Shown one piece after another: positions 18,629-26,710 of a stretch of 64,000 bases of DNA. Numbering within the stretch: the first letter of the stretch is position 1; every line of letters starts with the position of its first letter. This DNA comes from Candidatus Endomicrobium neocapritermitis (GTDB taxonomy: Bacteria > Elusimicrobiota > Endomicrobiia > Endomicrobiales > Endomicrobiaceae): contig WRJZ01000048.1 in NCBI GenBank assembly GCA_009778325.1, positions 1 through 64,000 of the forward strand. Reading direction: 5' to 3'. The notes under the pieces were generated by a model. The model did no database searches, was not told the DNA's origin, and worked only from the letters and a program-made list of their open reading frames with translations. Both the position numbers and the translations under genes were made by a program.

Positions 18629-19987
18629 TTAATTGTCTTCTAATTGTCTTATTTTCTTTATAATTTGGTTTAATTTGGCGTTAAAATAAGGATCGGTGTT
18701 CATTTTGTCTTTTATTTTATTGCAGGCGTGCATTACCGTGGTGTGGTCTCTTCCGCCGAAAGCGTCGCCGATGTCGTTTGTGGAAAATTCATCGGTCAAT
18801 GTGCGCGCAAGATACATGGCAATCTGCCGCGGGAAAGCAATCGCGTCCGTTCTTCTTTTGGATTTCATGTCTCTTAAATCTATATTGAACTCGTTTGCCA
18901 CGACTTTTTGTATATTTTCTATCGTAATCTTTGTTTCCGCGGAATCCACAATAATATCTTTTAATATTTTTTCTACTGAATCAACCGTTAAAGGCGTGCC
19001 AGTAAAAGCTGAAAACGCGGTTATGCGCAGCAAAGAGCCTTCAAGCTCTCTTATGTTGGATTTTACGCGGGTTGCTATATACAATATAACATCATCCGGA
19101 ACGTAAAGTTTTTCTTCTTCGGCTTTTTTACGTAAAATTGCTATTCTTGTTTCCAAATCCGGCGCCTGAATATCCGCGATAATGCCCCATTCAAAGCGGG
19201 AAATAAGCCTTTCTTCCACTTTTTCCAGCTCTTTCGGAGGGCGGTCTGAAGTAATAACAACCTGCTTTCTGGAATCGTAAAGAGAGTTAAATACATAGAA
19301 AAATTCTTCCTGCGAGCTTTCTTTGCCTACTAAAAATTGTATATCGTCTATCATAAGGCAGTCCAAACTTCTGTACTTATTTTTAAATGAAGACATTTTG
19401 TCAAAACGCAAAGATTCAATAAATTCCGTGGTAAACTTTTCCGCCGTTGTATAAAGCATGCGCAGCTGCGGGTTTGACTGTTTTATGAAATTGCCGATTG
19501 CGTGAAGCAGATGGGTTTTGCCCAAACCAACGCCGCCGTAAAGAAAAAGCGGGTTAAACTGTTTTCCGGGATTTTTTGCGACAGCTTCAGAACAGCCGTG
19601 AGCAAATCTGTTTGAAGAGCCTACGACAAAACGCTCAAACACGTACTTGGAATTTATCTGGTCTTTTTGTGAAATGGGCGCCGGCACGTCTGCCGGAGCA
19701 GGCGTGTTTTCAACTTTTGCAAGAATCGGGGTCAAATCTTGCTGCGGTTTTAGTTCTAAAATAATTTGCTGTCCGCAGGACTCGGATAAACTGCGTTCAA
19801 TATTCTTTTGCTGATGGCTTTCTATCCATTGCGAAAAATAGACATTCGGCACCGCAACCGTAAAAATATTGTTTTCCAAAGTAAGCGGTTTAAGCGGCGC
19901 AATCCACAAATTATAGGTTTCCTGCGAGATTGAAAGGTTAAGGTTATCCACAACCTTTTTCCATAAGTCATTTACTGAAGTACTCAT
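18629..19987 (-). CDS. dnaA: Chromosomal replication initiator DnaA
   Basis: Encodes 452 residues from the ATG at 19987, which has GGGGA six bases upstream. A GTG seven codons earlier lies inside a DnaA box and is less likely. Domain I starts with NDLWKKVVDNLNLSIS. The AAA+ domain has Walker A GGVGLGKTHLLHAIGN, Walker B CLMIDDIQFLVGKESSQEEF and an arginine-finger region ERLISRFEWG. Domain IV has the DNA-binding signature GDAFGGRDHTTVMHACNKI. DnaA opens oriC by binding TTATNCACA boxes. A divergent pair of such boxes sits directly in front, suggesting autoregulation. rsmA lies about 85 bp upstream on the same strand. Confidence 0.99.
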   Translation of the reverse strand: MSTSVNDLWKKVVDNLNLSISQETYNLWIAPLKPLTLENNIFTVAVPNVYFSQWIESHQQKNIERSLSESCGQQIILELKPQQDLTPILAKVENTPAPADVPAPISQKDQINSKYVFERFVVGSSNRFAHGCSEAVAKNPGKQFNPLFLYGGVGLGKTHLLHAIGNFIKQSNPQLRMLYTTAEKFTTEFIESLRFDKMSSFKNKYRSLDCLMIDDIQFLVGKESSQEEFFYVFNSLYDSRKQVVITSDRPPKELEKVEERLISRFEWGIIADIQAPDLETRIAILRKKAEEEKLYVPDDVILYIATRVKSNIRELEGSLLRITAFSAFTGTPLTVDSVEKILKDIIVDSAETKITIENIQKVVANEFNIDLRDMKSKRRTDAIAFPRQIAMYLARTLTDEFSTNDIGDAFGGRDHTTVMHACNKIKDKMNTDPYFNAKLNQIIKKIRQLEDN

Positions 19988-20000
19988 ATTTTCCCCAAAG

Positions 20001-20020
20001 TTATCCACAGCTGTGGATAA
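20001..20020. promoter_or_regulatory. Inverted pair of DnaA boxes in front of dnaA
   Basis: TTATCCACA (20001-20009) and TGTGGATAA (20012-20020) are two perfect DnaA boxes facing each other across 2 bp. They overlap the dnaA leader. A third perfect box, TTATCCACA, is inside the dnaA coding sequence at 19944-19952. The pattern fits autorepression by DnaA and could also contribute to an origin. Confidence 0.85.
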
Positions 20021-20071
20021 AGATATAAACCGGTTATTTTTGTATAAAAAAGCGCAGTTTTTAAATTCAAA

Positions 20072-20926
20072 TTATGATTGTAAAATTATACATTTTTTGA
20101 TTTCATCAGTCAAGTGTAAATAATCGGAAATAGAAAGCTTGTCAGGCCTTAAAAGCGGATCTAAACCGCAGGTTATTAAGATTTTATTTGCTTGACTTTT
20201 TTCTAAATTTTTGAATGAAGCCAAACAGTTCAAAATTGTTTTTCTGCGCATTGAAAAGCTCCGCTTTACCAATTCAAAAAAGAGAGGGTCAGGGGGCTTC
20301 GCCGCTTTGTTAGTTAATTTTATGACAGATGAAGTAACTTGAGGCGGAGGGTTAAAACATTTTGGGGAAACGTCAAACAGGACCTTGCGGTCGGCATAAT
20401 AAGAACAAAAAATTGAAATGTAACCGTAATCTTTGTCACACGGGTTTGCGGCAAGCCTGCGGATAACTTCTTTCTGAAGCATTAAGACACAAAGTGTCCA
20501 GTTATTTAAAGGCAGGATTTTTTGGATTATTGCCGTGCCGACATTGTAAGGAAGATTTGAAATGACTTTAAAAGGAAGAGTGGAGAGTGAAGAGTGTAAA
20601 GTGGAGATACGGCTTGCTCCGCTGTTGTTTTTATCTTCACTCTCCACTCTCCACTCTTCACTCTGTAGTTTTAGGAAGTCAGCATTTATAATTTTAACAT
20701 TATTAATGTTGTGGAAAGAAAAATAATATTTTAACTGCTGCGCTAAAACAGGGTCTATTTCAACAGCCGTTAAATGTTTTACCTGAGGCTGTATAATTTT
20801 TGTAAGTATGCCTTTTCCAGGGCCTATTTCAAGGACTTCGTCCTCTGAACTTAACTCTGCCGCGCGCAATATGTTATTGGCTATGTTATTATCTATAAGA
20901 AAATTCTGTCCGTGTTTTTGACGCAT
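20072..20926 (-). CDS. rsmA: 16S rRNA (adenine1518/1519-N6)-dimethyltransferase, with in-frame palindrome insertion
   Basis: Encodes 284 residues. It starts MRQKHGQNFLID (the KHGQNFL SAM-binding block), then VLEIGPGKGILT (motif I), TAVEIDPVLAQQL (motif II) and the catalytic NLPYNVG (motif IV). The C-terminal small domain has FNPPPQVTSSVIKL and RRKTILNCL. It dimethylates two adenines in the helix 45 loop of 16S rRNA. Between NADFLKLQ and FKVISNLPYN there are about 30 residues (SEEWRVESEDKNNSG...LHSSLSTLP) encoded by a class B inverted repeat, in frame. The insertion precedes motif IV, where family members vary in length, so activity is probably kept. Confidence 0.97.
   Translation of the reverse strand: MRQKHGQNFLIDNNIANNILRAAELSSEDEVLEIGPGKGILTKIIQPQVKHLTAVEIDPVLAQQLKYYFSFHNINNVKIINADFLKLQSEEWRVESEDKNNSGASRISTLHSSLSTLPFKVISNLPYNVGTAIIQKILPLNNWTLCVLMLQKEVIRRLAANPCDKDYGYISIFCSYYADRKVLFDVSPKCFNPPPQVTSSVIKLTNKAAKPPDPLFFELVKRSFSMRRKTILNCLASFKNLEKSQANKILITCGLDPLLRPDKLSISDYLHLTDEIKKCIILQS
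20575..20668. repeat. Word-arm inverted repeat E5 inserted in frame in rsmA
   Basis: Left arm GAAGAGTGGAGAGTGAAGAG and right arm CACTCTCCACTCTTCACTCT are inverted copies around a GCTTGCTCCGCTGTTG centre. The whole unit is read through as rsmA codons on the minus strand without a stop or frameshift. Confidence 0.85.
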
Positions 20927-20989
20927 ACGATATTATATAATAATTGACTGCTAAAAACATCCGCTGAATTTTGTATAATCCTGAAAAAG

Positions 20990-21090
20990 GCAGAAGCTCA
21001 GAAGTTCGGCAGCTCAGTAACAGCAAAAAACAAAGACAAAACGACCAGAGCTTCTCCGGGCTTCTGAGCTTCCGAGCTGCTGAGCTTCTA
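20990..21090. repeat. Word-arm inverted repeat E6
   Basis: Arms CAGAAGCTCAGAAGTTCGGC and CTGAGCTTCCGAGCTGCTGA enclose the core AACAGCAAAAAACAAAGACA. The right arm is followed directly by AAAAAGGAGATGTT and the ATG of the cupin gene. Confidence 0.85.
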
Positions 21091-21103
21091 AAAAGGAGAT
21101 GTT

Positions 21104-21493
21104 ATGAAAAAAAATATTTTTGAAGAATTTGACTGCGGTAAACTATTTTTTAAAGGCGGCATTGAAGAAATATCCGGGCTTGCCTGGAACAAACACGCAA
21201 AATTTGAAGGCGTGGAGCTGAAACATATAATAACGGCAAAACATACGGACGGAAAGTTTAGCTGCCATCTTATAAAAGTCGCGCCCGGCAAAAAAATAGG
21301 GGCGCACTCGCATAACGGGCAAATAGAGATACACGAAGTTGTCGCAGGTTTTGGAAAGTGCGTATGCGAAGGAAAAGAGCTGGAGTATGCGCCGGGCAAC
21401 ATGGGATTTATGCCGGCAGAAGCTTTACATGAAGTTATAGCCGGGCAGGAAGGCATCTATCTGTTAGCGAAATTTTTTCCGGCTCTTTGCTGA
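21104..21493 (+). CDS. Small cupin-domain protein
   Basis: Encodes 129 residues with a single cupin barrel. Cupin motif 1 is GAHSHNGQIEIHEVVAGFG, with His-His-(Gln/Glu)-His metal ligands, and motif 2 is YAPGNMGFMPAEALHEV, with the last histidine. An intact metal site suggests an enzyme or small-molecule sensor; I cannot assign a substrate. ATG follows AAAAAGGAGATGTT, a strong ribosome site at the edge of E6. It is the only plus-strand gene before 26 kb and converges with mnmE, with the two stops one base apart. Confidence 0.85.
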   Translation: MKKNIFEEFDCGKLFFKGGIEEISGLAWNKHAKFEGVELKHIITAKHTDGKFSCHLIKVAPGKKIGAHSHNGQIEIHEVVAGFGKCVCEGKELEYAPGNMGFMPAEALHEVIAGQEGIYLLAKFFPALC

Positions 21494-21494
21494 T

Positions 21495-22871
21495 TTATTT
21501 GCCTATACAAAATGTCGAAAAAATTGAATCCAAAATATCCTGCGAAGCGCCTATGCCGAGAATTTCGTTCAATGCCGTAAGAGCGTTGCGTGTTTCAAAT
21601 GCGGCAAGCTCATCCGCGTCTTTACCGGCAATATTTTCTTTTGCCTTGTTAATTGAAGCAAGCGAAGCTTGTAAAAGCGCCAAATGGCGCGAGTTTATAA
21701 GCAGATATTCATTGTTTGTGTCAGAGATTCCGGCATGTTTTGCTATTGCATCTAAAAGTTTTGGTATTCCCGAGCCGGATTTTGCAGATACATTTATAAA
21801 AGCGTCAAATTTTGCCAATATGCTTATGTCGGCTTTGCTGACTTTTGAAGGTAAATCGGATTTATTCAATACACCTATTATATATGTATTTAAACAAGAC
21901 GCGCTAAGGTATTCCGCGATTATAAGGTCATTTTTATCCAATTCTTTTGACGAATCAAAAATCCAAATTAAAATATCGGCTTTGCCGACCGCTTCTTTTG
22001 AGCGTTCCTGCCCCAAAATTTCTATGGAATTTTCCGCATGCGTTCTTATTCCGGCAGTATCTATTATTGTCAGCGGTATGCCGCGGCAGTCAATAATTTC
22101 TTCAATAGTGTCTGTTGTTGTGCCTGCGATTTCCGTGACTATCGCGCGGCTGCGGCCGAGAACTGCGTTTAGAAGCGATGACTTTCCGGCGTTTGGTTTT
22201 CCTATGATTGCCGCTCTTAAACCTTTTTGCAAGCATTCGCTTGTTCTATAAGTTTCAATCAGCTTTTTTATTTCGGAAATAAAATTTTCAATACGTTCAA
22301 GTTTTTGTTCTCTTGTAAGATAATCTATTTCTTCGTCCGGGTGGTCAAGTGAAACTTCAAGATATGCAAGCAGGTTGGTAAGGGCGTCTTTGACGCCTTT
22401 TATTTTTAAAGAAAATTCCCCGCTTACATTATTCAGCGCGGCTTTTGCGGCAGTTTCTGTTTTGCTTGTAATAAGAGCGCAGACGCTTTCCGCTTCGGCA
22501 AGGTCTATTTTGCCGTTAACAAAAGCTCTGTAAGTAAATTCTCCGGGACCTGCCGCGCGCGCGCCGTTTTTGTATAAGAGGTCTAAGATCTCTTTTATTA
22601 TTACAGGGTTTCCGTGGCAGGAAATTTCAGCTAAATCTTCGCCGGTATAAGTGTCCGGCGCTTTAAAAAAGGTACAAAGCACCTCGTCAATTTTTTTATC
22701 GTTGTCAACAATGTAACCGTGCTGGACCTGTTTTTCCGTTTTTGAAGAAGGTTTAAAAAGTCGTTCCATTATATGGGACGAATGTCCCCCGGAAAGGCGG
22801 ATGACGGCAATTGCGGACTGTCCCGCTGCCGTTGATAATGCTGCGATAGTATCTTCGCTTATATAGTTCAT
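21495..22871 (-). CDS. mnmE: tRNA modification GTPase MnmE (TrmE)
   Basis: Encodes 458 residues, normal for the family. The N-terminal folate-binding domain starts DTIAALSTAAGQSAIAVIRLSG. The inserted G domain has the P-loop IIGKPNAGKSSLLNAVLG, the switch GTTTDTIEE, DTAG and NKSD. The protein ends FSTFCIGK, the CxGK tail required for tRNA modification. With MnmG it makes the 5-aminomethyl-type modification on wobble U34. mnmG is not in the window. It lies between jag and rsmA, with a terminator upstream. Confidence 0.99.
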   Translation of the reverse strand: MNYISEDTIAALSTAAGQSAIAVIRLSGGHSSHIMERLFKPSSKTEKQVQHGYIVDNDKKIDEVLCTFFKAPDTYTGEDLAEISCHGNPVIIKEILDLLYKNGARAAGPGEFTYRAFVNGKIDLAEAESVCALITSKTETAAKAALNNVSGEFSLKIKGVKDALTNLLAYLEVSLDHPDEEIDYLTREQKLERIENFISEIKKLIETYRTSECLQKGLRAAIIGKPNAGKSSLLNAVLGRSRAIVTEIAGTTTDTIEEIIDCRGIPLTIIDTAGIRTHAENSIEILGQERSKEAVGKADILIWIFDSSKELDKNDLIIAEYLSASCLNTYIIGVLNKSDLPSKVSKADISILAKFDAFINVSAKSGSGIPKLLDAIAKHAGISDTNNEYLLINSRHLALLQASLASINKAKENIAGKDADELAAFETRNALTALNEILGIGASQDILDSIFSTFCIGK

Positions 22872-22904
22872 GATTAGTAATTATATTAAAAAAGCGGCAA
22901 AAAA

Positions 22905-22949
22905 TAAAAACAGCCTCTTTTAATTTTAAAATCAGAAGAGGCTGTTTAT
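22905..22949 (-). terminator. Terminator after jag
   Basis: AAACAGCCTCTT (22908-22919) pairs with AAGAGGCTGTTT (22936-22947). On the minus strand the stem is followed by TTTTTATTTTTTG, a good T-run. It ends the jag transcript and isolates mnmE, which must have its own promoter in the ~80-bp gap. Confidence 0.85.
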
Positions 22950-23621
22950 TTAGGCTGTTTTCTTAGAAAGTTTTATTCCTACTTTGCGCATTGCGCCTTC
23001 GCCTTCGGAAAAAGTTTCTATTTTCGGATTGTTTTTTAAATATGTGTGTATAATTTTTCTTTCTTTGGGGCTCATCGGCTCAAAACGGTAAATTTTTTCG
23101 GTACGGTTAACGTATTCAACAGCTTTATCTGCAAGAACTTTAAGTCTTTCATTCTGTTTTTTCCTGTAATTCTCGCAGTCCAGATTAACTTTTATTTTCG
23201 AATTTAAATCGTTATTGGCTATTATCTGCGCGATATATTCCAAAGCGTCCAAAGTTTGTCCGTTTTTACCGATTATAAATCCGCTATCCTCCGCTTCTAT
23301 TTCCGCGTTAACGCTGTCAATGTTAAATTCGGATTTGATCTTTTTAAGGCCGAGCCCCATTTTGCTTATTATTTCCGACAGTATTTTTTCTGTTTTTTCA
23401 CACGCTTCTTTAGGGTTAACGTCAACGGCTTCAGGCTTGCAGTACGTATTGTCGGCTATTATCAGAACTCTGGCTGGTTTTGCGCCCATAAGGCCGAAAA
23501 GTCCTGCTGTTCCTTCGTCTAAAACTTTTATCTGGGCCTGCTCTTTTGCACAGCCGAGTTTCTCAAGGCCTTTTTTTATAGCTTCTTCTGCGGTTTTACC
23601 CGTTATTTCAATTTCCGGCAT
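22950..23621 (-). CDS. jag: Jag/KhpB (EloR) RNA-binding protein
   Basis: Encodes 223 residues. The N-terminal Jag_N domain starts IEITGKTAEEAIKKGLEKLG and includes GLFGLMGAKPARVLI. A type II KH domain follows with the GXXG loop in FIIGKNGQTLDALEYIAQII. The R3H domain has MSPKERKIIHTYLKNN and then TFSEGEGAMRKVGI. Jag/EloR proteins bind RNA and influence cell-wall elongation. The gene is usually next to yidC, as here. A half-element (E7) lies in its leader before GGGGAGTAAAATATG. Confidence 0.96.
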   Translation of the reverse strand: MPEIEITGKTAEEAIKKGLEKLGCAKEQAQIKVLDEGTAGLFGLMGAKPARVLIIADNTYCKPEAVDVNPKEACEKTEKILSEIISKMGLGLKKIKSEFNIDSVNAEIEAEDSGFIIGKNGQTLDALEYIAQIIANNDLNSKIKVNLDCENYRKKQNERLKVLADKAVEYVNRTEKIYRFEPMSPKERKIIHTYLKNNPKIETFSEGEGAMRKVGIKLSKKTA

Positions 23622-23637
23622 ATTTTACTCCCCTTTT

Positions 23638-23703
23638 TAACGGCAATTACGAATTACGAATCAACGGCGAAGGCAAAACGGCAATTACGAATAAAAGACA
23701 AAA
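23638..23703. repeat. Half word-arm E7
   Basis: Direct copies of GGCAATTACGAATTACGAAT and CGGCAATTACGAATAAAAGAC without a clear inverted partner. In the jag direction it ends AATTGCCGTTAAAAAGGGG before the start codon. The same words recur in E17, E20, E25 and E28. Confidence 0.7.
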
Positions 23704-23707
23704 CTTT

Positions 23708-25282
23708 TCATTTTTTAACTTTATTGCTTTCTTTCTTTAAGACAAAATATTGAAGTATCATCGAACACACGCTGTTAGTAAGCCAGTAAAGCACAAGCCC
23801 TGACGGAAATGTCCAGAACATGAAAGTGAACACCACCGGCATTATGTACATAATCCTTCTTTGCGTGGGATCTGAAGTTACGGCGGTCATTTTTTGCTGT
23901 AAAAACATTCCGATACCCATTATAAGAGGGAGAAGATTTAAATTAAATGTGCCTATCTGCATAAACTGGTCTGCCGCGGACAAATCTTTTACCCACAAAA
24001 TCCACGGCGCGTTTCTTAAATCATAAGCGTTCCTGAGCATTACGAAAAATGCCCAAAAAATAGGAAGCTGAAAAAGCATGGGCAGGCATCCGCCCAAAGG
24101 ATTAACTTTCTGCGTTTTGTAAACATTCATCATTTCGGCGTTAAGTCTTTGCGGGTTGCCTTTAAATTTTTCCTGAATTTCTTTTATCATAGGCTGGATT
24201 CGTTTCATTGCGGCCGCAGCCCTGAAACTCTTTAATGTCAAAGGCATAACCAGAATTTGTATCATAATCGTAAGAAGTATGATTGCCCAGCCGTAATTAT
24301 TCGTTATTTTATAAAGGAAGGTTAAAACCGAAAGCGCAGCTTTGCCCAAAAATCCGAAAAATCCGAAATCAACAGCTTTTTCAAGACCTAAATTAAATGA
24401 CCTTAAATATGTGTAGCTTTTGGGGCCAAGGTATAAATCAACGGAATACTCTTTCCTTAAACTGTCTTTAGGCGCGATTGCCGTGACGGTTATTGACAAA
24501 GGATGTTTTTTATCCATTCTGGAAGGGATTATCTGGTCAAAATCGCTCGGGTTTTCAGGTATAAACGCCGCAAGAAAATATCTGTTGTCCAAAGCCGACC
24601 ATCTGAATAAAGAGGCCGGCTCAGGCTCTTTTTTAAGCTTTCTGATTTTGCCCGGATTAGCTGCCGTGAAAGCAATTACCCTTGTGAGATTTGTATTTTC
24701 TTTCATCTCTTTCATATCGGTGCCAAGGCCCGGACCCCACCCAAGCTCTGTTTGCGGCAGCAAAGCGGTTTCATTAATTTTTTCCAGCGCTATATTTAAG
24801 TTGTGCATGTAAGAATCTGAAAGATTATACGTTTTTACTATTTTCCAGCCTTCGTGGGAAGTGTATTCAAAAACTATTTTTTCATTGGATTTTGAAACAA
24901 TTTTATAGTTTGCACCCGGAAAATTCGCCATTACCGGAGCAGCCTGCGGGAGCACTAAATCAATCCATTCGCCGTTCCTTTCTCTGATAGACCAGCTCAA
25001 AATCGCGGCGCCTCTGTTTGAAAACACGGCTTTATATTTTGCGGTTTCAACATTAATTTTTTCTTCTTCTATTTTTATGCTTTCTTTAAGAACCGCGGAA
25101 TCCGAAGATTTTAGAGAAATCGGCTCGGACTGCTGTTCTGAAGAGGATCTCTGCTGCGTTTCTTCAATTTGAGGTTTATTTTCCTGATGTTTTTGCGGCT
25201 GTTGCGGCGGCGAAATAAAAAAGTACCATATAAAAATTGTAAGCGATGAAAAAACTACGAACATGATTGTGTTTTTGTTCAT
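23708..25282 (-). CDS. yidC: Membrane protein insertase YidC
   Basis: Encodes 524 residues, the long Gram-negative form. One N-terminal transmembrane helix (IMFVVFSSLTIFIWYFFI) leads to a periplasmic domain of about 290 residues. The conserved insertase core begins with NYGWAIILLTIMIQILVMPL and includes KRIQPMIKEIQEKFKGNPQ, NPLGGCLPMLFQLPIFWAFF and the final helices. The periplasmic domain supports an organism with an outer membrane. It lies in the rpmH-rnpA-yidD-yidC-jag-mnmE block. Confidence 0.98.
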   Translation of the reverse strand: MNKNTIMFVVFSSLTIFIWYFFISPPQQPQKHQENKPQIEETQQRSSSEQQSEPISLKSSDSAVLKESIKIEEEKINVETAKYKAVFSNRGAAILSWSIRERNGEWIDLVLPQAAPVMANFPGANYKIVSKSNEKIVFEYTSHEGWKIVKTYNLSDSYMHNLNIALEKINETALLPQTELGWGPGLGTDMKEMKENTNLTRVIAFTAANPGKIRKLKKEPEPASLFRWSALDNRYFLAAFIPENPSDFDQIIPSRMDKKHPLSITVTAIAPKDSLRKEYSVDLYLGPKSYTYLRSFNLGLEKAVDFGFFGFLGKAALSVLTFLYKITNNYGWAIILLTIMIQILVMPLTLKSFRAAAAMKRIQPMIKEIQEKFKGNPQRLNAEMMNVYKTQKVNPLGGCLPMLFQLPIFWAFFVMLRNAYDLRNAPWILWVKDLSAADQFMQIGTFNLNLLPLIMGIGMFLQQKMTAVTSDPTQRRIMYIMPVVFTFMFWTFPSGLVLYWLTNSVCSMILQYFVLKKESNKVKK

Positions 25283-25303
25283 TTAAAAAGCCTCTTTAAA
25301 AAA

Positions 25304-25389
25304 TGAAGTTTGGAAGCTTGGAGAGCTTAGAAGTTTAGCAACTGCTTTTGTCTTTACTAAACTTCCAAACTTCTAAACCTCTAATCTTC
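25304..25389. repeat. Word-arm inverted repeat E8
   Basis: Arms GAAGTTTGGAAGCTTGGAGA and ACTTCCAAACTTCTAAACC surround CAACTGCTTTTGTCTTTA. The right end overlaps the last codons of yidD, so part of the element is coding. Confidence 0.8.
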
Positions 25390-25605
25390 TTGCCGTTTTA
25401 CCGGTACTTCATCTATGCCGCCTTTGCAAAACGGATGGCAGCGTATGATTCTTTTAAAAGCAAGAAAAGAGCCTTTAAAAAAACCGTGTATTTCTATTGC
25501 CTGATAAGCATAAGTTGAACAGCTCGGGGTAAACCTGCATCTGGGGGGAAGGGTTGAAGATATTACCTTATAACACCTTATCATGAAAAGCGCGATATGT
25601 TTCAT
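25381..25605 (-). CDS. yidD: Membrane protein insertion efficiency factor YidD
   Basis: Encodes 74 residues with the family's invariant pattern: PPRCRFTPSCSTYAYQAIEIHG, then RIIRCHPFCKGGIDEVP. It is a small membrane-associated protein found with rnpA and yidC in most bacteria and thought to help YidC-dependent insertion. The leader carries a class A element (E9). The last residues (QED) overlap E8. Confidence 0.97.
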   Translation of the reverse strand: MKHIALFMIRCYKVISSTLPPRCRFTPSCSTYAYQAIEIHGFFKGSFLAFKRIIRCHPFCKGGIDEVPVKRQED

Positions 25606-25618
25606 AAAAACCTTTTTA

Positions 25619-25725
25619 ACAGCAGAGTTCAGAGTTCAAATGTCGTGTTTCGCCTTTGGCGAAACTGATAATAGGTTTTCGCTTTGCGAAAACTCCATAT
25701 CTGAACTCTGAACTTTGAACTCTAT
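25619..25725. repeat. Class A cloverleaf-like element E9
   Basis: Arms AGAGTTCAGAGTTCAAAT and ATCTGAACTCTGAACTTTGA enclose two mini-hairpins, GTTTCGCCTTTGGCGAAAC and GTTTTCGCTTTGCGAAAAC. In the yidD direction the arm ends CTGCTGTTAAAAAGGTTTTT, then ATG. Confidence 0.85.
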
Positions 25726-26084
25726 TCTTTGCTTTTATAAAGCCCCGCGCTTTCAAGGGAATTAAGAATAATCTTTTTTAAACTTCCGTAATCCAGCGAT
25801 GCGGTTTCCGGTTTGGAGATAAAAATTAAATCCAAACCCGGTTCCAACGAATGCTTGTTTGTCCTGAAAATTTCTCTCAGTCTTCTTTTAGTCCGGTTTC
25901 TTATAACGGCTGTCCCGACTTTGCGCGGGGTAACCAGTCCTAGCCGTCTGATGCGCTGACCTTCATTTATATAAGCCAGAATTCTAATGGACTTGTTGTC
26001 AAATTTTAATCCTTTCTTAAATACTTTATTAAAATCTTTCTGAAGATGAAGCCTTTCGCGATAATAAAAAGAAAACTGGTTCAT
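25722..26084 (-). CDS. rnpA: Ribonuclease P protein component
   Basis: Encodes 120 residues, the usual length. The signature RNR box is present as AVIRNRTKRRLREIFR, and LGLVTPRKVGTAVIRNR precedes it. The N-terminus has RERLHLQKDFNKVFKKG, the family's R-L-x-K-x-x-D-F pattern. It assists the RNase P RNA in tRNA 5' maturation. rpmH lies upstream as in nearly all bacteria, here with element E10 between them; yidD follows. Confidence 0.97.
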   Translation of the reverse strand: MNQFSFYYRERLHLQKDFNKVFKKGLKFDNKSIRILAYINEGQRIRRLGLVTPRKVGTAVIRNRTKRRLREIFRTNKHSLEPGLDLIFISKPETASLDYGSLKKIILNSLESAGLYKSKE

Positions 26085-26086
26085 TT

Positions 26087-26168
26087 TAGAAGCTTGGAGA
26101 GCTTAGAAGTTTAGAAGTTTAGCAACGGATTTTGTTGTTGCCAAACTTCTAAGCTTCTAAACTTCTTA
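26087..26168. repeat. Word-arm inverted repeat E10
   Basis: Arms AGAAGCTTGGAGAGCTTAG and CTTCTAAGCTTCTAAACTTC surround GCAACGGATTTTGTTGTTGC. It occupies the rpmH-rnpA gap. The arm words are the same family as E8 and E6. Confidence 0.8.
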
Positions 26169-26179
26169 TCCTCTGCCTT

Positions 26180-26314
26180 TTATGCGCTTAAAGTTTTGCG
26201 GCCTTTTCTTCTGCGCGCGGACAATACTCTTCTTCCGCCGGGAGTTGCCATTCTGGCCATAAAACCGATTTTTTTCTTTCTTCTGTCTTTGTTGGGCTGA
26301 AATGTTCTTCTCAT
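26180..26314 (-). CDS. rpmH: 50S ribosomal protein L34
   Basis: A 44-codon gene encodes [20 protein letters not shown], continuing [20 protein letters not shown] and ending TLSA. This is the typical L34 composition and pattern (RTFQPN, GFxxRMxTxxGRxVLxxRRxKGRxxLS). It heads the rpmH-rnpA block, and its promoter must lie in the region beyond 26314. It is the last minus-strand gene before the strand switch. Confidence 0.97.
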   Translation of the reverse strand: MRRTFQPNKDRRKKKIGFMARMATPGGRRVLSARRRKGRKTLSA

Positions 26315-26517
26315 TGCAATTGAAATCCTTTGGGAACAAAGTTCCCTTTTTAAGTGTAAAGCTTCAGTGTCGTTCTAATTTAGGAGGCAAAGCCTCGCCT
26401 CCTTTGAATATTTAGAAATACTTTGGTATTATATCTAAAATTCAATATAAAAATCAAATTAGAGGCACAGATGTCACGACAAACGCATGAAAGCCCTTGA
26501 CGCCTTTACAGAGCAAC
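26315..26517. other. Strand-switch intergenic region
   Basis: There is no gene. Transcription diverges from here: almost all genes to the left run minus and all to the right run plus. It contains the mini-hairpin GGGAACAAAGTTCCC near 26332-26350, an imperfect GGAGGCAAAGCCTCGCCTCC hairpin near 26382-26402, and an AT-rich stretch at about 26405-26462. I see no DnaA box. It should contain the rpmH promoter. Confidence 0.6.
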
Positions 26518-26698
26518 GGCATGATGTACGCCTTCGGCGAATGATATCGCTTCGCTAATGATGTATTGCCGCTTTGCGGCAACATGATGTAATGTGTCCT
26601 TGTCTTTAATGTGTACGAATTACATACATCATTTCCGAAGGAAACATCATGCACAACGTGTACATCATGTCCCGCAGGGACACATCATTGCCTTTATA
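26518..26698. repeat. Compound palindrome with serial mini-hairpins E11
   Basis: ATGATGT words on the left and ACATCAT words on the right form an inverted repeat. Within it lie five small hairpins: GCCTTCGGC, CGCTTCGC-like, TTGCCGCTTTGCGGCAA, TTCCGAAGGAA and TCCCGCAGGGA. The centre contains TGTCCTTGTCTTTAA, related to the class B core. It lies just before the hydrolase gene. Confidence 0.7.
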
Positions 26699-26710
26699 GC
26701 GGTTATGTAT

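Noticed and set aside
19988-20008. GTG start for dnaA seven codons upstream of the ATG
   Set aside because: It lies inside a DnaA box, whereas the ATG at 19987 has GGGGA at the correct distance.
26315-26517. oriC at the strand switch
   Set aside because: The strand change fits an origin, but no DnaA boxes were visible; kept only as a conflicting pointer in the origin finding.
26594-26710. Upstream extension of the exported hydrolase
   Set aside because: It reads through the serial hairpin repeat; the ATG at 26711 begins a normal signal peptide.
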